DNA of 64,000 nucleotides from the NCBI GenBank assembly GCA_028564675.1, contig JAOVVO010000406.1, positions 1 to 64,000 of the forward strand, given 5' to 3'. Below, in pieces: positions 1 through 13,330 of this stretch. This DNA comes from Onchocerca lupi (Eukaryota > Nematoda > Chromadorea > Rhabditida > Onchocercidae). How positions within the stretch are numbered: position 1 is the first letter of the stretch; the number at the start of each line of letters is the position of its first letter. Position numbers and translations under genes: made by a program. The notes beneath the pieces are model-generated. The model saw only the letters and a program-made list of their open reading frames with translations, ran no database searches and was not told the origin of the DNA.

Positions 1-124
1 ATATATACATAGTTAAAATAATTGAATTTGAATGATGCTAAGTCGTGGAAACAATTTAATTCAGAGTTATTAGAATGAGTTGCTTCTCAAGCAGTTTCGC
101 ATTACACAATTATTTTCTTTCCAG

Positions 125-997
125 ATATCAATAAATTTTTATGGATGGTAAGGATTGGTGGATCAACACCAGAAGGTGCGCATATTAAAGAAATGGATTA
201 CTTTTCGAAATCGGGCGAATTTCGTGTTGATCGCGAGGGTTCACCGACGATGCTTAACTGTTTGATGTATAAACTAAGTTATTACCGTTTTGGTGGACTC
301 TATACGCAACATGTAAGCTAATTTTTTTGGAAAATGTTATCAATGATATTTCTCCAAATTTTAAATCTCAGAGAAGATTCATATTCAAACCTGACTGGAA
401 TATGAAATGAATTAAAGAAATTACATATGAAAATCATAAGAAGTAACAAACTTCGAACTTAAAATTTTGAAAATTGAATTGTTTTCCTTGAACTATTAAA
501 TTATATTTTTTAACTTGAAGATACTTTCAGGGCCAGGTTACCGGTTTTGATAGAGTGAGACATGCTGAGATCGGTAATAAAGATTTTGAACTCGATTTCT
601 TGGAAGAAGCTTACACCACAGAACATTGGATCGTGAGAATTTATAAAGTAAGATATGACCCATTTTTCGAAGACAATTTTGTTAAGATGCTTTAGCTAAT
701 TCACAATATATTAAGTATTCATTCGAATATTCGCAAATTATTATTGTGTGTTGTTTTAGTTAGAGTAAACATTGCAGTATGAACAAATGCACTTTTTTTT
801 TTTTTCGAAATGTTTCGACATCATGCGCCAGTTTGTATAACACTTCGTAATTTTATATTTACTGATTACTTGAGTAATTAAAAAATAGATGTTTTCCTAG
901 ATTTGTCTGTTAAGACGCTTGTGTATTTGGATTTAATTGACGAAAATTTAACATTGAATTGCAGGTGAAACCGTTGGATAATCGAGGGCATAAATAA
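125..997 (+). CDS. stt-3: STT3, catalytic subunit of oligosaccharyltransferase (3' end only)
   Basis: C-terminal end of the ER enzyme that moves the lipid-linked oligosaccharide onto Asn in N-X-S/T sequons. Three exons are seen: 125-312, 531-647 and 965-997 (stop TAA at 995-997), all with GT..AG borders and matching phases. The reading contains stretches typical of the STT3 lumenal domain: DINKFLWMVRIGG, TMLNCLMYKLSYYRFGG, FDRVRHAEIGNKDFELD and EEAYTTEHW. The catalytic transmembrane part and the WWDYG motif must lie left of the window. A possible AATAAA poly(A) signal is at 1178-1183. The gene converges on the CHIP gene. Identification is very secure; the STT3A/B-type paralogue cannot be told. 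Confidence 0.96.
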
Positions 998-2248
998 TCG
1001 GTATTCTTGCTACGAATTTCGTTACATTTCACGCAGTTTAGGTATATATTATTAGAACAATTTACTGTTTTAATAATTTGAAATACATTGTTACGTTATT
1101 GTTGATATTCCGGTGGAATTTTGTTTTTTATTAAGTGAACAGAGCTTATGGTAATTTCAGTTATCATTTTCTCTTGCAATAAATTAACTTATTGTGCATA
1201 ATGAGCGGAACTTGACTAATTATTCATATATAGGAATGCATATATTCCGCATCATCTGAGACAACATTTTGATGAAAAGTGATGTAGTTTGAAAGATTAA
1301 GCCACGCTTTACATTTTAGCAACTTGTGACATATGACTTATTTTAAGCGTAAAAGTTAAGTGGGAGGACTGTTTATCACAGTGTAATTGCAATTTAGTAA
1401 ATTGTAATGGTTTTTGTTCCACGAATTTTTACTCATTACGGAGTGATATGTTTTGATTTGAACTCGTATAGGTTTTGAAAAGCAAAAGCTCCAGTTCCAA
1501 TCAACAGCAATTATTTCTGTTGGAGAACTCAATGGGAGTGATAATTTATGAATAGGAGATATGCTATTGCTAATACAGCAAATATGTACATATTAGTAAA
1601 TCAGGAAACACATTTACCTTCTATTAACAATGCGCTTTTTTGCAGAAGTGAGGAAATATTTTGAAAATATATTACTTGAAATGAACTTACAATTCTGAAA
1701 AACATGGGAACATAAAAAATTATATACATATTGCCGATCTGAGTACATAAAATATAAATATTGAGAGTGAATGATACAAGAGAAATAAATCGTCATATGA
1801 ACGAAACAATTCCCCCTTCACGGTCATAATTAGTTTGTGTTAATTTGTTTAGATGAAGTCAAGAAATTTCAAGTTTATAGCAACCTAATGACAATCTATT
1901 TGGATTTAATTTTATATGCAACAGGCTATTACCTTGTTATACGGCTATTATGTTTCTAATTCAATGCTTAGTTCCAATATATTACTGATATCAATGCGAA
2001 AAGGCTTAAGACTATTATAATGACATCGCTGAAAACATGCCTCAATTTCACAACGTATTCATGGATTTATCTGCAAAGCCTTTCCATGCTAAAAGAAAAA
2101 AAGAATAACAAAGGCACTCCGATCGATAGAAATTACAAGTGAATCATAACTAGTAAAAACCATTGAAATGTGTTCATTAAAATATCACGGTGATTGCAGA
2201 AATTATATCCAACATGAATAAGTTCAAGAAATCGTACTTCCTATGACA
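998..2248. other. Convergent intergenic region, 3' UTRs
   Basis: About 1.25 kb between the STT3 stop and the CHIP stop, which face each other. It holds a probable STT3 poly(A) signal (1178-1183) and otherwise AT-rich sequence with no convincing coding stretch on either strand. Confidence 0.6.
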
Positions 2249-5200
2249 TTAAGCATCGATAGCCCATTGATTTTCACTTAAAAAATGATCTACCACCTGA
2301 AAATGCAATTTTTTGATGGAAACTGTTCGATTATACAGTTAATAAAACAAAGATGAAGTCTACCTGAACTTAAACAATTTAAAGGAATGTCTCGTAATGC
2401 TAGGAATCAGAACTTACAAAGAAGCATTAAAACAAGAATAAAATTGATGACTGAAATTTAAACTATAAAGGGACAAGAATTATTGAGTTGTGCAAAACTT
2501 GGATTTAAAAGGAAAAAAGGAAGGACGAAAACTCAAGAATACCAATCGGCAGGAGCTAGAATCATCAAACCATATGCTAATGATACTAAACAACAGCAAA
2601 TGAAGTAACGACTGCAAAAATTATCGCTAATATAAACGAATTTTGAAAAACAACAGTCTACATGGCAATAGAAATGAAATACATGCTAAAAGTTATGATG
2701 TGCAAACTACGAGAATGAGGATTAAAAATTAAAATAATTAAGTTTAACAATCATAATCCACAAAGTAATTATAACAGTTTATATGATCCGAAGATTGGTC
2801 CGAAGATTGATATATTAGTTCAGACAGAAAAAATATGATTTTGTGAAACATAATCCTAATTTGAAAAATTTTTCGCTATAAAATGGCAATACTTTATAAA
2901 AAATACAAAGTTAATTTTCTTTTGTTATCTTTTATTAGGTTGATAAAAAAACAGTGAGATTTCTGCAATGTCAAAATTTGTTGCCTCGTAGCGTGATAAT
3001 TCTAAAATGTCATATATAGTTTTATTATCTACCGTTTGTTTTTTATGCTAATAATTATCATTCCCTGCTTATATTAATTTTATAGTTAGGAAGCGATGTT
3101 AAAGAAAAAGCAAATTCAGTGATTTTTTTTAAGTTCGAAATGTATCAAAAGAAGCGCAGTGATTCATAATATCAATAACATTTTTGGTCAAGAACTACTT
3201 ATGAACGAACATGCAGTTACTGATTCAAGAAATTCAGCGAAGAAAATGAAGACCTTGAAGATGAAGAGTATAATGACCAGTCGTCGAAAATTGACGACAG
3301 CCAACTGAGAGTAATTACAGAAGTTAATCCTCTTACAACTACACGAGAAATTTCTGAAAAACCATCCTACGACTGGCCGTTCGGCGTTTCAAGTAAATTG
3401 GAAAGGTGAAAAAACTCGATAAGTGGGTTAAACTTTGACCGATGATCAAAAAAATCATCGTTTTGAAATGTGCTTTCTCATTCTATGCAACCAAATGAAT
3501 CATTTCTCGATCGAGAGATGGTTTGATTGTCAGTTAAATAATAAAGATGCATCTGAGTTAGTCACAATAAGTTAGTTTTGAGATCCAAGGCACAACTGTT
3601 TTTATATCAATCTAATTGTGTCCATTTATTCTTTTGTCAGTAAATATTTAAACAATCGAAAAATAAGAAAGTTTCAGTAAAGTATACCTCCTTCATGGCA
3701 AGATTAGGTATAAGCTGATCAGCAGTAAGTGGTGCTCGAGTAACTGGATCAAAATGACCGACTCGTTGTAAATGTTCTTTAATATCTGCACGATCATATG
3801 TTATGCCACTTGGAGTTATTACAGGATCGCGTAACATTTCGAAACTGATTTTACCACACAAATAATCAGGAACCTCTCTTTTCTTCCTTTTTTCATCTAC
3901 CTGTAAATTTCCATCTAAATTACTATCTTTCGTCAATATTTCCTTTTAGTCAACGCTTATCAAATCACAAAGCATCGAATAATAAAATCCTATACGAATG
4001 ATCTTTTGAAGAAATTCATGTAAACTATGCAATTTCAGATCATATATCTCAAAAAGATCCAGTATAATTGCTATTATGATGTAAATCAATTCATAAATCA
4101 GACGTGAACATAACAATCCAATAAAATTTTAGATTACCTGTGCAAACAAATTGTTTAATTTATCTTTGGATGACTGTGCCTCCATTTTTAGTGCCATCTC
4201 CTCATTTTCCAAATCAACTTCTTCAGTTATAACTTCACTGTTTTCGCCAGCTTCTTTTTTTTCCTTCAATTTTTGCAATTTTCTTGCAAGATCACCATCA
4301 ATAAGGCCATTTAAGTAAGCTTGCAGTTCAATTTCTTGTTTTATTCTGAAATCCCATCACTGTGAATTGTGAACCAAAAATTGAAGTCTGAGCAAAAAGT
4401 TTAATCTGGAAATTATTTTAATAAAATCATGAAGAATTTAGCATTCTCCCTAACAACTAATGCAATGAAGCAACTGAAATGCCAATAAAGATAACAAGCA
4501 ATACATAATCAATAATGACGGGAATGATCCAATTTAGAATGGATAAAAACTAAGGCTGACAAACCGTTTTTCTTCCTCTCTCCTGAATATTTCTTTCTTC
4601 GCAATTCGGATTTGTGCTGTTATTTCGTCACCAAAATTTAATTTCTGGTTATGCGCCAAATCATTTGCTCGTGTGAGTACTTTCAAAGCTTCATCAAAAT
4701 GTCCCAACTGTACACATGTTCGGCCAAGGAAAAAATTTGCCTACAGTTCATAAAATCATAAAAACATTTAGCACAGTTTGATAGAATGAAGAATAGTAAA
4801 TTTATTAAGATTTAACAGTCCATAATAGAATCCATGAAGAGTAACGAATAACATTTGGAGTTATATTCTGTATTTTCATTATGCAAGCATAGAATAGCAC
4901 ACTGCCATACTAATAACTTGCAGCATTAAGTTTCATTATGCTTCATGGTCCTCATTATTGCTGTCTTTGAGTCACCGATCTTAACAAAACTTCGTTACTG
5001 AATTCAACGCGTTGAAGACAATGAAGATAGTCGCCCAACTGAACCAACTGATAGTCATGTAAACTCAGATATACAAAGTAAGAAGTCATTCTGTTATTCT
5101 AAAATTAAATTTTCGAATTTCAAAAAAATAACAAGTTACCTTAACATTTTTGCGATCCAAATCTAAAGCTTTCTTACAATCGTCTTCAGCTTTTTCCCAT

Positions 5201-5790
5201 TGCATTGTTTGCATGTAACATAAAGCTCGATTAGTAAAATAAGTTGGAATTACCGGATTGTTAATTATGGCTCTAAAATTAACTAATATTTGACCAAATG
5301 CGTTAGCGTGCAGTCAGAGAACAAAGTACTGAACACCAGACGATGTAGGAAATTTTTCCCATATGCCCACAATTTTACCACATCCTGTTTAATCGCTGCA
5401 AGAAAAAAAAAGTTATAAAAAAAGTTAATAACGAATTGAGAAAGGATTCCTTAATACAAACACAGAATCAATGATAGATTGACAAAATACAACTATTTTG
5501 CAGCAAACCAAAGAGGATGTAACAAGATTTCATACATATTTTTTGCAAATATTTCACGAAGTAAATTAATGAAGACATTAAATGCATAAATATCCATACA
5601 GAATATCTTCTGCGCAAGCATGCTAATCACAGCAAGAATCAATTAAAGAACCTATAATGTAAAAAGACAAAAGTTATTTCTGGACTAGAAAGACTAACCG
5701 ACTATAAGCGCTGATAGCATCTTCGTAACGATGCTGCTGGTAAAAACAATTGCCAGTTTCCTTTAGCTCTTCCGCTACATGCGCAGACAT
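2249..5790 (-). CDS. chn-1: CHIP/STUB1-type co-chaperone, TPR + U-box E3 ubiquitin ligase
   Basis: Six exons on the minus strand: 5790-5699, 5272-5140, 4740-4565, 4345-4138, 3900-3688 and 2296-2249. All splice phases agree and give 289 aa (human CHIP has 303). Residues 1 to about 125 are three TPR motifs (LKETGNCFYQQ, TNRALCYMQTMQWEKA, ANFFLGRTCVQLG) with the Lys/Asn positions that clamp the EEVD tail of Hsp70/Hsp90. A charged helical hairpin follows (LNFGDEIT...), then a U-box from about residue 213 (VPDYLCGKISFEMLRDPVIT, YDRADIKEHLQRVGHFDPVT). CHIP links chaperones to ubiquitination of misfolded clients in the cytosol. The sequence tttcag lies directly against the ATG, so the start may be an SL trans-splice site. 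The last coding exon (VVDHFLSENQWAIDA) is 1.4 kb from the U-box exon, across an intron that contains a mariner relic. Confidence 0.95.
2935..3540 (+). mobile_element. Decayed mariner transposon (N-terminal half of transposase)
   Basis: Antisense inside the last chn-1 intron. A TIR-like start TTAGGTTGATAAAA sits at 2935, followed about 150 bp later by a broken mariner transposase reading. The pieces include FKKFSEENEDLEDEE, DDSQLRVITEVNPLTTTREI, KKLDKWV and TDDQKNHRFE, spread over three frames with several stops. These match the helix-turn-helix and linker part of mariner transposases. The catalytic DD34D region and the 3' TIR are not recognisable, so the copy is truncated and dead. Confidence 0.85.
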
Positions 5791-7322
5791 CTGAAACCGT
5801 GCAATGATCCTTAGATATATCCCTTCAGAGCAAAGAAAACAAACAATTTATTAATCTCTTGGCATCATTTAATACTATTAATAATAACAATGACTAGCTT
5901 TACTGAAATACGCACCGCACGTAAAGATTCAGCATATATATAATGTATATATGTAAGTAGAAACATGTTTTGCAAAAATTATTACTAAATGATGGAAATT
6001 ACCGTTACAACTTAAAATCTATCTCAGAGCAATTTAATTTATCCCAACTCCATTTTTATTTCAGTAATCATAAAAATTTGAATAATACATGCTACCAACT
6101 AGATTGATTTGGTAATAAATCCTAAATTGAACTGATAATGAATCATAATGAATTCTAGTTAGACCGATAGTTTGGTAATTAAACTGATAAAGAAAATTTA
6201 TACTGAACGGAATCATTCTCGAAAAAAATGAGAAATGAAAAGAAACTTCAACAATAATGGATGATTATGAAGTAGTTTACAACTATCGAAATTAAAAAAT
6301 CCCAAAGTAAAGTTATGAATAAGAATTTAATATACTTTATTGATCTTTGAGCTGACAACTACCTATTTGTGATGCAAAATCCTGAAAGCAACATAAACTG
6401 TTAAATAATAGTAATTACTATAATCAATAGATGCATGATACGAGACGCGAATTTCATAGCGCGTCACTTCATAACTTGATCTTGCGGCCGTATTGTTCTC
6501 AGTGTTAGTTGATCTAGGTCATGAAGAGTTGGTTGCTTACTTTGGGATGGTGTTCATTTGTGGGGTGGAGTGGTTTGTCGATATCATTGGTCGGGCGGTC
6601 TGCGTTCTTCACGTATGAAACAGTACCTTCACTTATTTCACTTCCAATAAATGTCACGTAAATCTAAATATGTGCTTATTTACGTGGTTGGGATAATTGG
6701 ATTATTGACTGCAGTTATTAATTAGAATTCAATCACGCAATATAAAGATTCAAACGATGTGTTTTGTGCACTTGTAGTATACATATCTGGCCTTTACTGA
6801 CCTCTTATCAATAATGAGAAAGTTCATTTATTTGTCTGAATGAATATTCAAATAATTCGCTTCGGGAATGCAGCTTGCGTTCTTGTCGGAAGATGTAATA
6901 ATCGATAAATAGGTTCATACTATGTTAGTTTTAAGAAAGGTGACTAACTAGAAGGTATTGCCGTAAAGTATTTCATGGCTGCTGAACTGATAGACTCCAT
7001 GATAAAAGGAATGAAAATTGACTGGATGAAATTAATATTAATGGTCCGCTGTAAATCGTGGAAGTCGGCTTGAAGTTCTCATTCTTTAACTGGTCTGTAG
7101 GAATGAATTTATTGAAATTAAGACGAAATATTACGTGATTTCCCAACAGAACTATTACAGTAAGAAAGTTGAGTCATCTTCGCTTCATGGATGAAATACT
7201 TCTTTCTTTATTGTCTTGAAGTCACTGATTTCATTGCCAAGAGTTTTTATTTCACTTTCGACAGTTTCAGCTCAGTGTCTTCTCAGCTTTGACACCAAGT
7301 TAAAACAATAAATAAGTGGAAG
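5791..7322. promoter_or_regulatory. Divergent promoter region between chn-1 and the importin alpha gene
   Basis: About 1.5 kb separating two genes transcribed away from each other. It includes a less AT-rich patch around 6440-6640 (runs such as gcggccg and gggcggtctgcg) that stands out from the surroundings. This may be a promoter core or an untranslated first exon. No coding stretch was recognised. Promoter function is inferred from position only. Confidence 0.45.
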
Positions 7323-10300
7323 ATGACGGAGTCGCGACAAACCCAATACAAAAATATGGGCAAAGACAGCGAAGCTTTGAGGAAAAGTCGTATGGAAAAC
7401 ATCGTTTCTATTCGAAAAGATAAACGTGAAGAAACATTGTCGAAACGCCGTAATATACCTGCTGAGTAATCAAAATTATTTATATTCAAAATGGAAATTC
7501 AAAACTAATTACTAGTTAATAATATTAATAGCTGAGTTTTAAACTTTTTATCATCTGCAAGCTTCTCTGTTATTTAGCTATTACTTTGTGATGAATGATA
7601 AAGTGTAAAGAAGTCTGGGGCAGGCAAGGTTTTTTTTTTTTTTTTTTTTTTACAGTTAGTGAAGAATGTTTGTTAGAAAGATAAAGCTTCAGAGAAAGAA
7701 GTTGTATGAATCAAGTATTGTAGATCACTGGATTCGGACGATGCATCAACGAGCGCAGGTGGCGTAGTTGTCAATGGAACATACAATCGTAATACTCTGG
7801 AAGATATTGTCAAGAAAGCAAGCAGTCAAGATCAAGAGGTGCAACTCTCCGCTGTGCAACAAGTAAGGCATTTTAAAGTTTCGTATCATTGTTATTAATT
7901 GCAATCAAGGACTAACTGAACTGATTTCGATAAAAAAAAAAAGTAGAAAAAATACTTTGTATGAAAATTTGGAAAATCAGAAATGAAGTCAATAGAGTCC
8001 AATATATCAAAAAATTTTTACAAATAAAGTGTGCTTATTATTTAATTAAGAAAGTAACTGGAGCTGGTATATTTTAGGCGCGAAAATTACTCTCGTCTGA
8101 TCGTAATCCACCAATTGATGATCTGATTGCATCTGGTATTTTGCCAATATTAGTGCAATGTTTAAGTTCCAACAAGTAAGTCTTAACAATAAAGCAAGGG
8201 TGGCATGGATTTAAAGCTTGTTTTCAAAAATGTTAATGACTAGGAAGCTAACTTCCGAATCCAGAATGATGCAAATAACATGGAACCTTTATAATAATGA
8301 CATACGTTATTTGATTGCATTGTGACTGATTAAGCTTTCAGTTGTGTTACTTCTCACCACGTTTTAAAAGACAATGATCTTTTTATGAGTATTGCATTAA
8401 ATATTTATTCATCTATTTATTTAATCTTAAGTTAGGGATTATCTAGTAGAACACAAAATTTCTATGAATTAAAGGTTTATATATTGCAATTTTTGCAGCG
8501 TGACACTGCAGTTTGAAGCTGCGTGGGCACTGACAAACATTGCATCTGGTACTTCGCAGCAAACGCAGTCTGTTGTTCAGGCTGGTGCTGTACCCTTATT
8601 CCTGGAACTTTTATCTTCGGGCAATATGAACGTTTGTGAACAGGCTGTTTGGGCTCTCGGGAATATTATTGGTTCGTTTTCGAATATTATAGTTTTGAAA
8701 CTATTATCATACTATTCGTTATTATTGACAGTTGGTCGAATGCATAGTTATTTTATTTGCTTAATTTTATGCACTGTTGTTCATATGTTATAGAACACAA
8801 ATGAACATGCCATTTCACATGATGCATTCTTTATGATTTTTTAACGCGTGCATTCTTCGTCATTTTGCCAATAAATTTTAATATGCCTACTGTAAGCTCA
8901 TTTAGCCTGATTGACCGAAAATTGCTTGGTCTTTTTTTTTTCGTAAATCTTTTCCTCTCCTTTTTTTCTTTACTTTTTTGAAACAATTTTTCATTCTGTT
9001 TGTAATAGCTTGTCTTGGGAAGAAAAAAGGAGAAATTTCAGGTGATGGACCACATTTCCGCGACTACTGTATTCAGCTTGGAATTGTTGAACCACTGCTG
9101 AAATTCATCACACCTGGTATTCCGATTGGATTTCTTCGTAATGTTACTTGGGTTATCGTCAACTTATGTCGTTCCAAGGCTAGTTTTTGGATAAGATATT
9201 TCAGTGACAAGTATACTGCTTAGATTAGTAGTTCTATTAATTGGGTCATGGTCAACTTATTTTAGCTGAATGACGAGTTTTCAGGATCCGCCACCATCAC
9301 CAGAAATTGTTCAAACGCTTTTGCCTGCTTTAGCTGCCTTGATAAGTCATACAGATCAAAATATTTTGGTGGACACTGTATGGGCATTGTCCTATCTCAC
9401 AGACGGTGGAAATGAACAGATCCAAATGGTTATTAACAGCGGTGTAAGCTATTTGGTTATTCAGAATAAAATTATAAGATTATATGTCGTCCAAAAATAT
9501 TGTTATTTCATTATCGTGTATCTATAGAAATTCTTTGAATTGCAGGTTGTGAGCAATTTGATTCCACTCCTTTCCCATCCTGAAGTAAAGGTCCAAACTG
9601 CAGCACTTCGTGCAGTCGGAAACATTGTTACTGGAACGGATGAGCAAACACAACTTGTATTGGATTGTGGCGTTTTACAACAGATGCCTGCATTACTTTC
9701 GCATCAGAAGGAGAAAATAAACAAGGTCAAATTTTGTTCTCCGATGTATATAGCAACTATCCTGTTCCTGCGATTTTTATAATAAGTATTTTTCGACTCT
9801 TTTTAATTGATTTTGATATTTTTAGGAAGCTGTTTGGTTCCTGTCTAACATAACTGCAGGAAACCAAGCTCAAGTGCAAGCTGTAATTGATGCTGGCTTA
9901 ATGCCAATGATTATTCATTTGCTAGAAAAAGGAGACTTCCAGACGCAGAAGGTTTTTATATTTCAATCATAATAACTTCTCAGTTTGTTGTATTTGTTAT
10001 GTGTTATATAAGACTTGCAAATTTTTGTTAATAATTTGTAATTTAGGAAGCAGCATGGGCAGTTTCGAATGTTACAATCAGTGGACGTGCGGAACAAGTA
10101 GAATATATGGTTTCGCAAGGTGTTATACCACCGTTTTGTGCTCTACTTTCTATACGTGATTCACAGATTGTTCAGGTTGTTCTGGATGGCCTCAACAACA
10201 TTCTTAAAATGGCTGGACCTCGGTCGGAAGCAATTTGTACGATGATTGAAGAATGCGGAGGTGACTGTTTATTTTTATTAAGAGAAATAGAATTATGCAC

Positions 10301-10960
10301 CATTACTGGATCCAGATGGCAATCTTGAATATGATTTCTCTATGTTCGACATTCTGAGTAAATTATCTAAATTCTTCCTTGCGGTATTATGCCTCTCTAT
10401 AATAGGATATCAGCCTATTAATTTTTATAGATTGTTATTCTTGTGTCTTAAGAAAAAAATGCTGTGTATATTGATCGATTAAATCCCTGCTGAGCAAACA
10501 ATCGTAGAATGATAATCATTTGAGAATATGGTTGGGTTAAAAAACATGGAACAGTTGTTGTTACATGCAGCCTTGTATAGATATAGTGAGAACATCGAGA
10601 TTGTTATATTGATACTTGAAATTTATCTGGAACCATTTAGTAAGTCGGCAACAATTTTATGTTCTGAGAACTTTCACATCGGCACGATACTGTTTTATAT
10701 GCTGATTATTCGGAAATTTATTGAAAGACGAAAACACTCTTGTCCAAAGGGAATTGGAAAATTTTGAATATCGATTCATTTTAGGTCTGGATAAAATCGA
10801 ACATTTGCAAAATCATGAAAGTGAAGAAATCTACAAACTGGCTTATGAAATCATTGATAATTATTTTTCGGAAACCGACGATGATGGAATAGCGACTGGC
10901 GATCATTTTTTTGAATCCACCCAACAGAATGTTCCATCGGAGGGATTTTCGTTTCAGTAA
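7323..10960 (+). CDS. ima-3: Importin alpha (karyopherin alpha, KPNA3/4-like), NLS receptor
   Basis: Ten exons: 7323-7465, 7724-7862, 8078-8175, 8499-8671, 9042-9178, 9285-9443, 9546-9725, 9826-9951, 10047-10260 and 10785-10960. All phases agree and give 514 aa. Exon 1 is the importin-beta-binding domain (YKNMGKDSEALR, REETLSKRRN). The following exons are ARM repeats with the conserved Trp/Asn ladder that holds nuclear localisation signals (FEAAWALTNIASGTS, EQAVWALGNI, RNVTWVIVNLC, DTVWALSYLTD, AALRAVGNIVTGTD). The protein ends in the CAS-binding region (EECGGLDKIEHLQNHE, then PSEGFSFQ). It carries cargo with importin beta through the nuclear pore. The sequence resembles the alpha-3 clade, matching C. 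elegans IMA-3. Intron 5 begins with GC instead of GT. Intron 1 carries a long T run near 7630. Confidence 0.96.
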
Positions 10961-11572
10961 CAGGGATGTCATCATTTGAGAATTTTTCATTAATTCACCC
11001 TTAATCCCTGTCCATATACCTACTCCCATCCGGTATTTTTGTTTATCGTCCTGAAGAATTGAAAAATGCAAAAATTTAAGACGATTAAGTTGTGAATCTT
11101 TCTGCCTTTTACTGAATTGTTTTTCATGCCATCTTGACTATAAATGGAGAGACCTTTGTTGTATCTATCAAAATATTTTTTATCTCTAAGGTTTTATGTA
11201 TCCTTTTCAATTGCTAATTTTTTTTAAAAAATTGCTTAATGATTGATTTTCCTGTTTGACTTGTTTGTCTGTACTCCACTCGAGAATCTTCATTTTATAT
11301 GAGGTGAATTTAAATTTTTTCAGAATTTTTTTTTTCTTCGGTATGTATGTCTACGAAGAATATTACTTGTTTGACTTGTTTTTTGTCTGGTTTTTAATGA
11401 TTTTTGTATGTATGTTTTTGCATATGTTTGTTCATTCTCTTGAAATATCCCATGTCCAGTCATGCTCGCTTATCTTACTTATCTTTTTATAGCAAAGCGA
11501 AGTCAATCTGTAAAGAACAGTGGTAATATCCAAAAAATATCATGAGGCGTTCTACGCGTTATGTGTTTCATT

Positions 11573-11695
11573 TTATTCTCCATTATCATCTTCGGAGCTA
11601 GACTTTGGAGCTCTCCAGTCACCTGGCGCAATTTGTATTGCTAACACGCATATCAGATTTGAACGTTCATTAATCTTCCAACAAAGGTCCATGTA
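11573..11695 (-). CDS. Orphan terminal exon-like ORF, unknown
   Basis: A 41-codon open stretch that starts directly after a ctag acceptor and ends in TAA. It reads ..KINERSNLICVLAIQIAPGDW..SSSEDDNGE, with base composition and residue mix much more protein-like than its surroundings. It would be a last exon of a minus-strand gene. An upstream partner may lie near 11915 (reading NIEKKISITSDEEVL after a ttctag), but the join was not established. I do not recognise a family. It enters in phase 0, the same phase in which the isomerase microexon at 13381 ends, but it does not look like an isomerase C-terminus. Confidence 0.35.
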   Translation of the reverse strand, partial: YMDLCWKINERSNLICVLAIQIAPGDWRAPKSSSEDDNGE

Positions 11696-12846
11696 CTAGT
11701 CAAACTTTCGGTTTTACTCACGAAAAATCAAGTCGACGATTGTTAGAATCGTCTGTTCTTTCACTTTTTCCCTTCGTGTGTAAAGAGTTCCCTTACTTGA
11801 CTCACTGTTTCTATTTATGTTTTGTTTGAAAAACTCTGCGGTGTCAGTTTTTCAAGTCTTCGTTTTTTAATTACATCTCAAGACCTCTTCATCTGATGTA
11901 ATAGAGATTTTTTTCTCGATATTGCCTAGAAAAAAAATTTCAGATTTCGGTAGTTATGATTTTTCGATGTGAACGGGTATTTGCATTTGATAGTGTAAAT
12001 TCGAATGATTTACTTTATCTCTTATTTGGGGTGTTTTATAGTTCTTTTCTTGCAACTTTGGTGTAATCACTTCAACGATAGCAATGATATCACTTCACTA
12101 ATTGTCCTTTGCTAGACTGCTCATTTTTCTCCTGTTTCATTTTGAAATTTGTGAAAAAGTATTTTTAAGCCTGTAAGTTAGTTACACTGCAATTTATTCT
12201 TTTCTAACCCTCTAGACAAAACTTTTTGAAAGTAGGACCTTCTCACGGTGACCTAGATTCTATGTTCGACTGTTAGTATGTAACGATTGTCTGAATTATG
12301 TTTGTATGTATGCTTTAAGTTAAGAATTCAAGTTTCCGATTTTTTTTTTCGACTTTGACTGTATCATACGCTTTGAGTCGAACTATGTTTTATTGATTTT
12401 CATGTTACGAATTTTCAAATATTTCCCTAGTTTTTTTTTATATTTTTAATTTTCTGTCTTCCATTCTTATTCAGGAAAGGTCTCTCCAGCTCCAAACCCA
12501 AATCCCATGTTTTTTTAAGCCTTGCCCAACTGCCTCTCATCTCTTCGCTGCATTCTGATCTTATTAATTCATGTTTAGCTCATCATTTTCAAGAAACACA
12601 TTTTCCAAAACTTTAATTCACGAGATCGCGGATAAATTCTTTTCTTCGAAGTTATAATTAATTCGGAGGCAGAATGATAATTAAGGCAAAGAGTATTAAA
12701 AGTTCAAGTGGTTTTTCTAACAAACTTTTTTTTCCATATTTTTGGAATCAGGAAAGATTTAGAATGCATTTTTGGTGTCTAAGTGTAAGCATACAATGTA
12801 CTTGCATCAGAATGATCTTCAAAAACTTCTTCCTTTATTCTGCAAA

Positions 12847-12966
12847 AAAAGTGGAACGGTAAAGTTGTCCTCAGGAGCGGCCTTCTTCAAATGTTCTAAT
12901 ATTTATTTTGCTAATCTGCGTATCGCACAATACAAAAATATTCGATTGTTTATATTTTGTATTTTT
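12847..12966 (+). pseudogene. Possible inverted fragment of the mannose-6-phosphate isomerase C-terminus
   Basis: Plus-strand reading ..SGTVKLSSGAAFFKCSNI..LRIAQYKNIRLF. This resembles the end of type I phosphomannose isomerases (a beta-sheet segment with G-x-V-x-L-x-x-G-x-x-x-F, then N and a short basic tail). The isomerase gene at 13381-15919 lacks exactly this part, yet lies on the opposite strand. An inversion, an inverted partial copy or an assembly error would each explain it. The similarity is by eye and short. Confidence 0.3.
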
Positions 12967-13330
12967 ATATTTAGATCTTTTTTTGCAAGTTTATCTTCAT
13001 ACTAAATCGCGTATTGTATTTCCATATGTTTGCGAGAGGAAGATTATTTTTATAGTTTATATAGAGAAGCAAGTTCTTGGATGAAAGATGAGAAAGGGAG
13101 ACGCAATATTTACTAATCATTTCACATTGCTAATTATTCCAAACTTGTTTAGTATTAAGCTACATGCAAAATGCATTAGATGTAATAGAAATCAATTTCG
13201 AAAGAAAAAATGATTTTTCCTATTTCTTAAACTTTTTATTTTTCGGGAAAACAAAAATCTCCATGTCAACCTTATAGTTTTGGAAATCGATAACACCCAA
13301 AACTGATGAAATTATTCCTCCTAGATCTAT

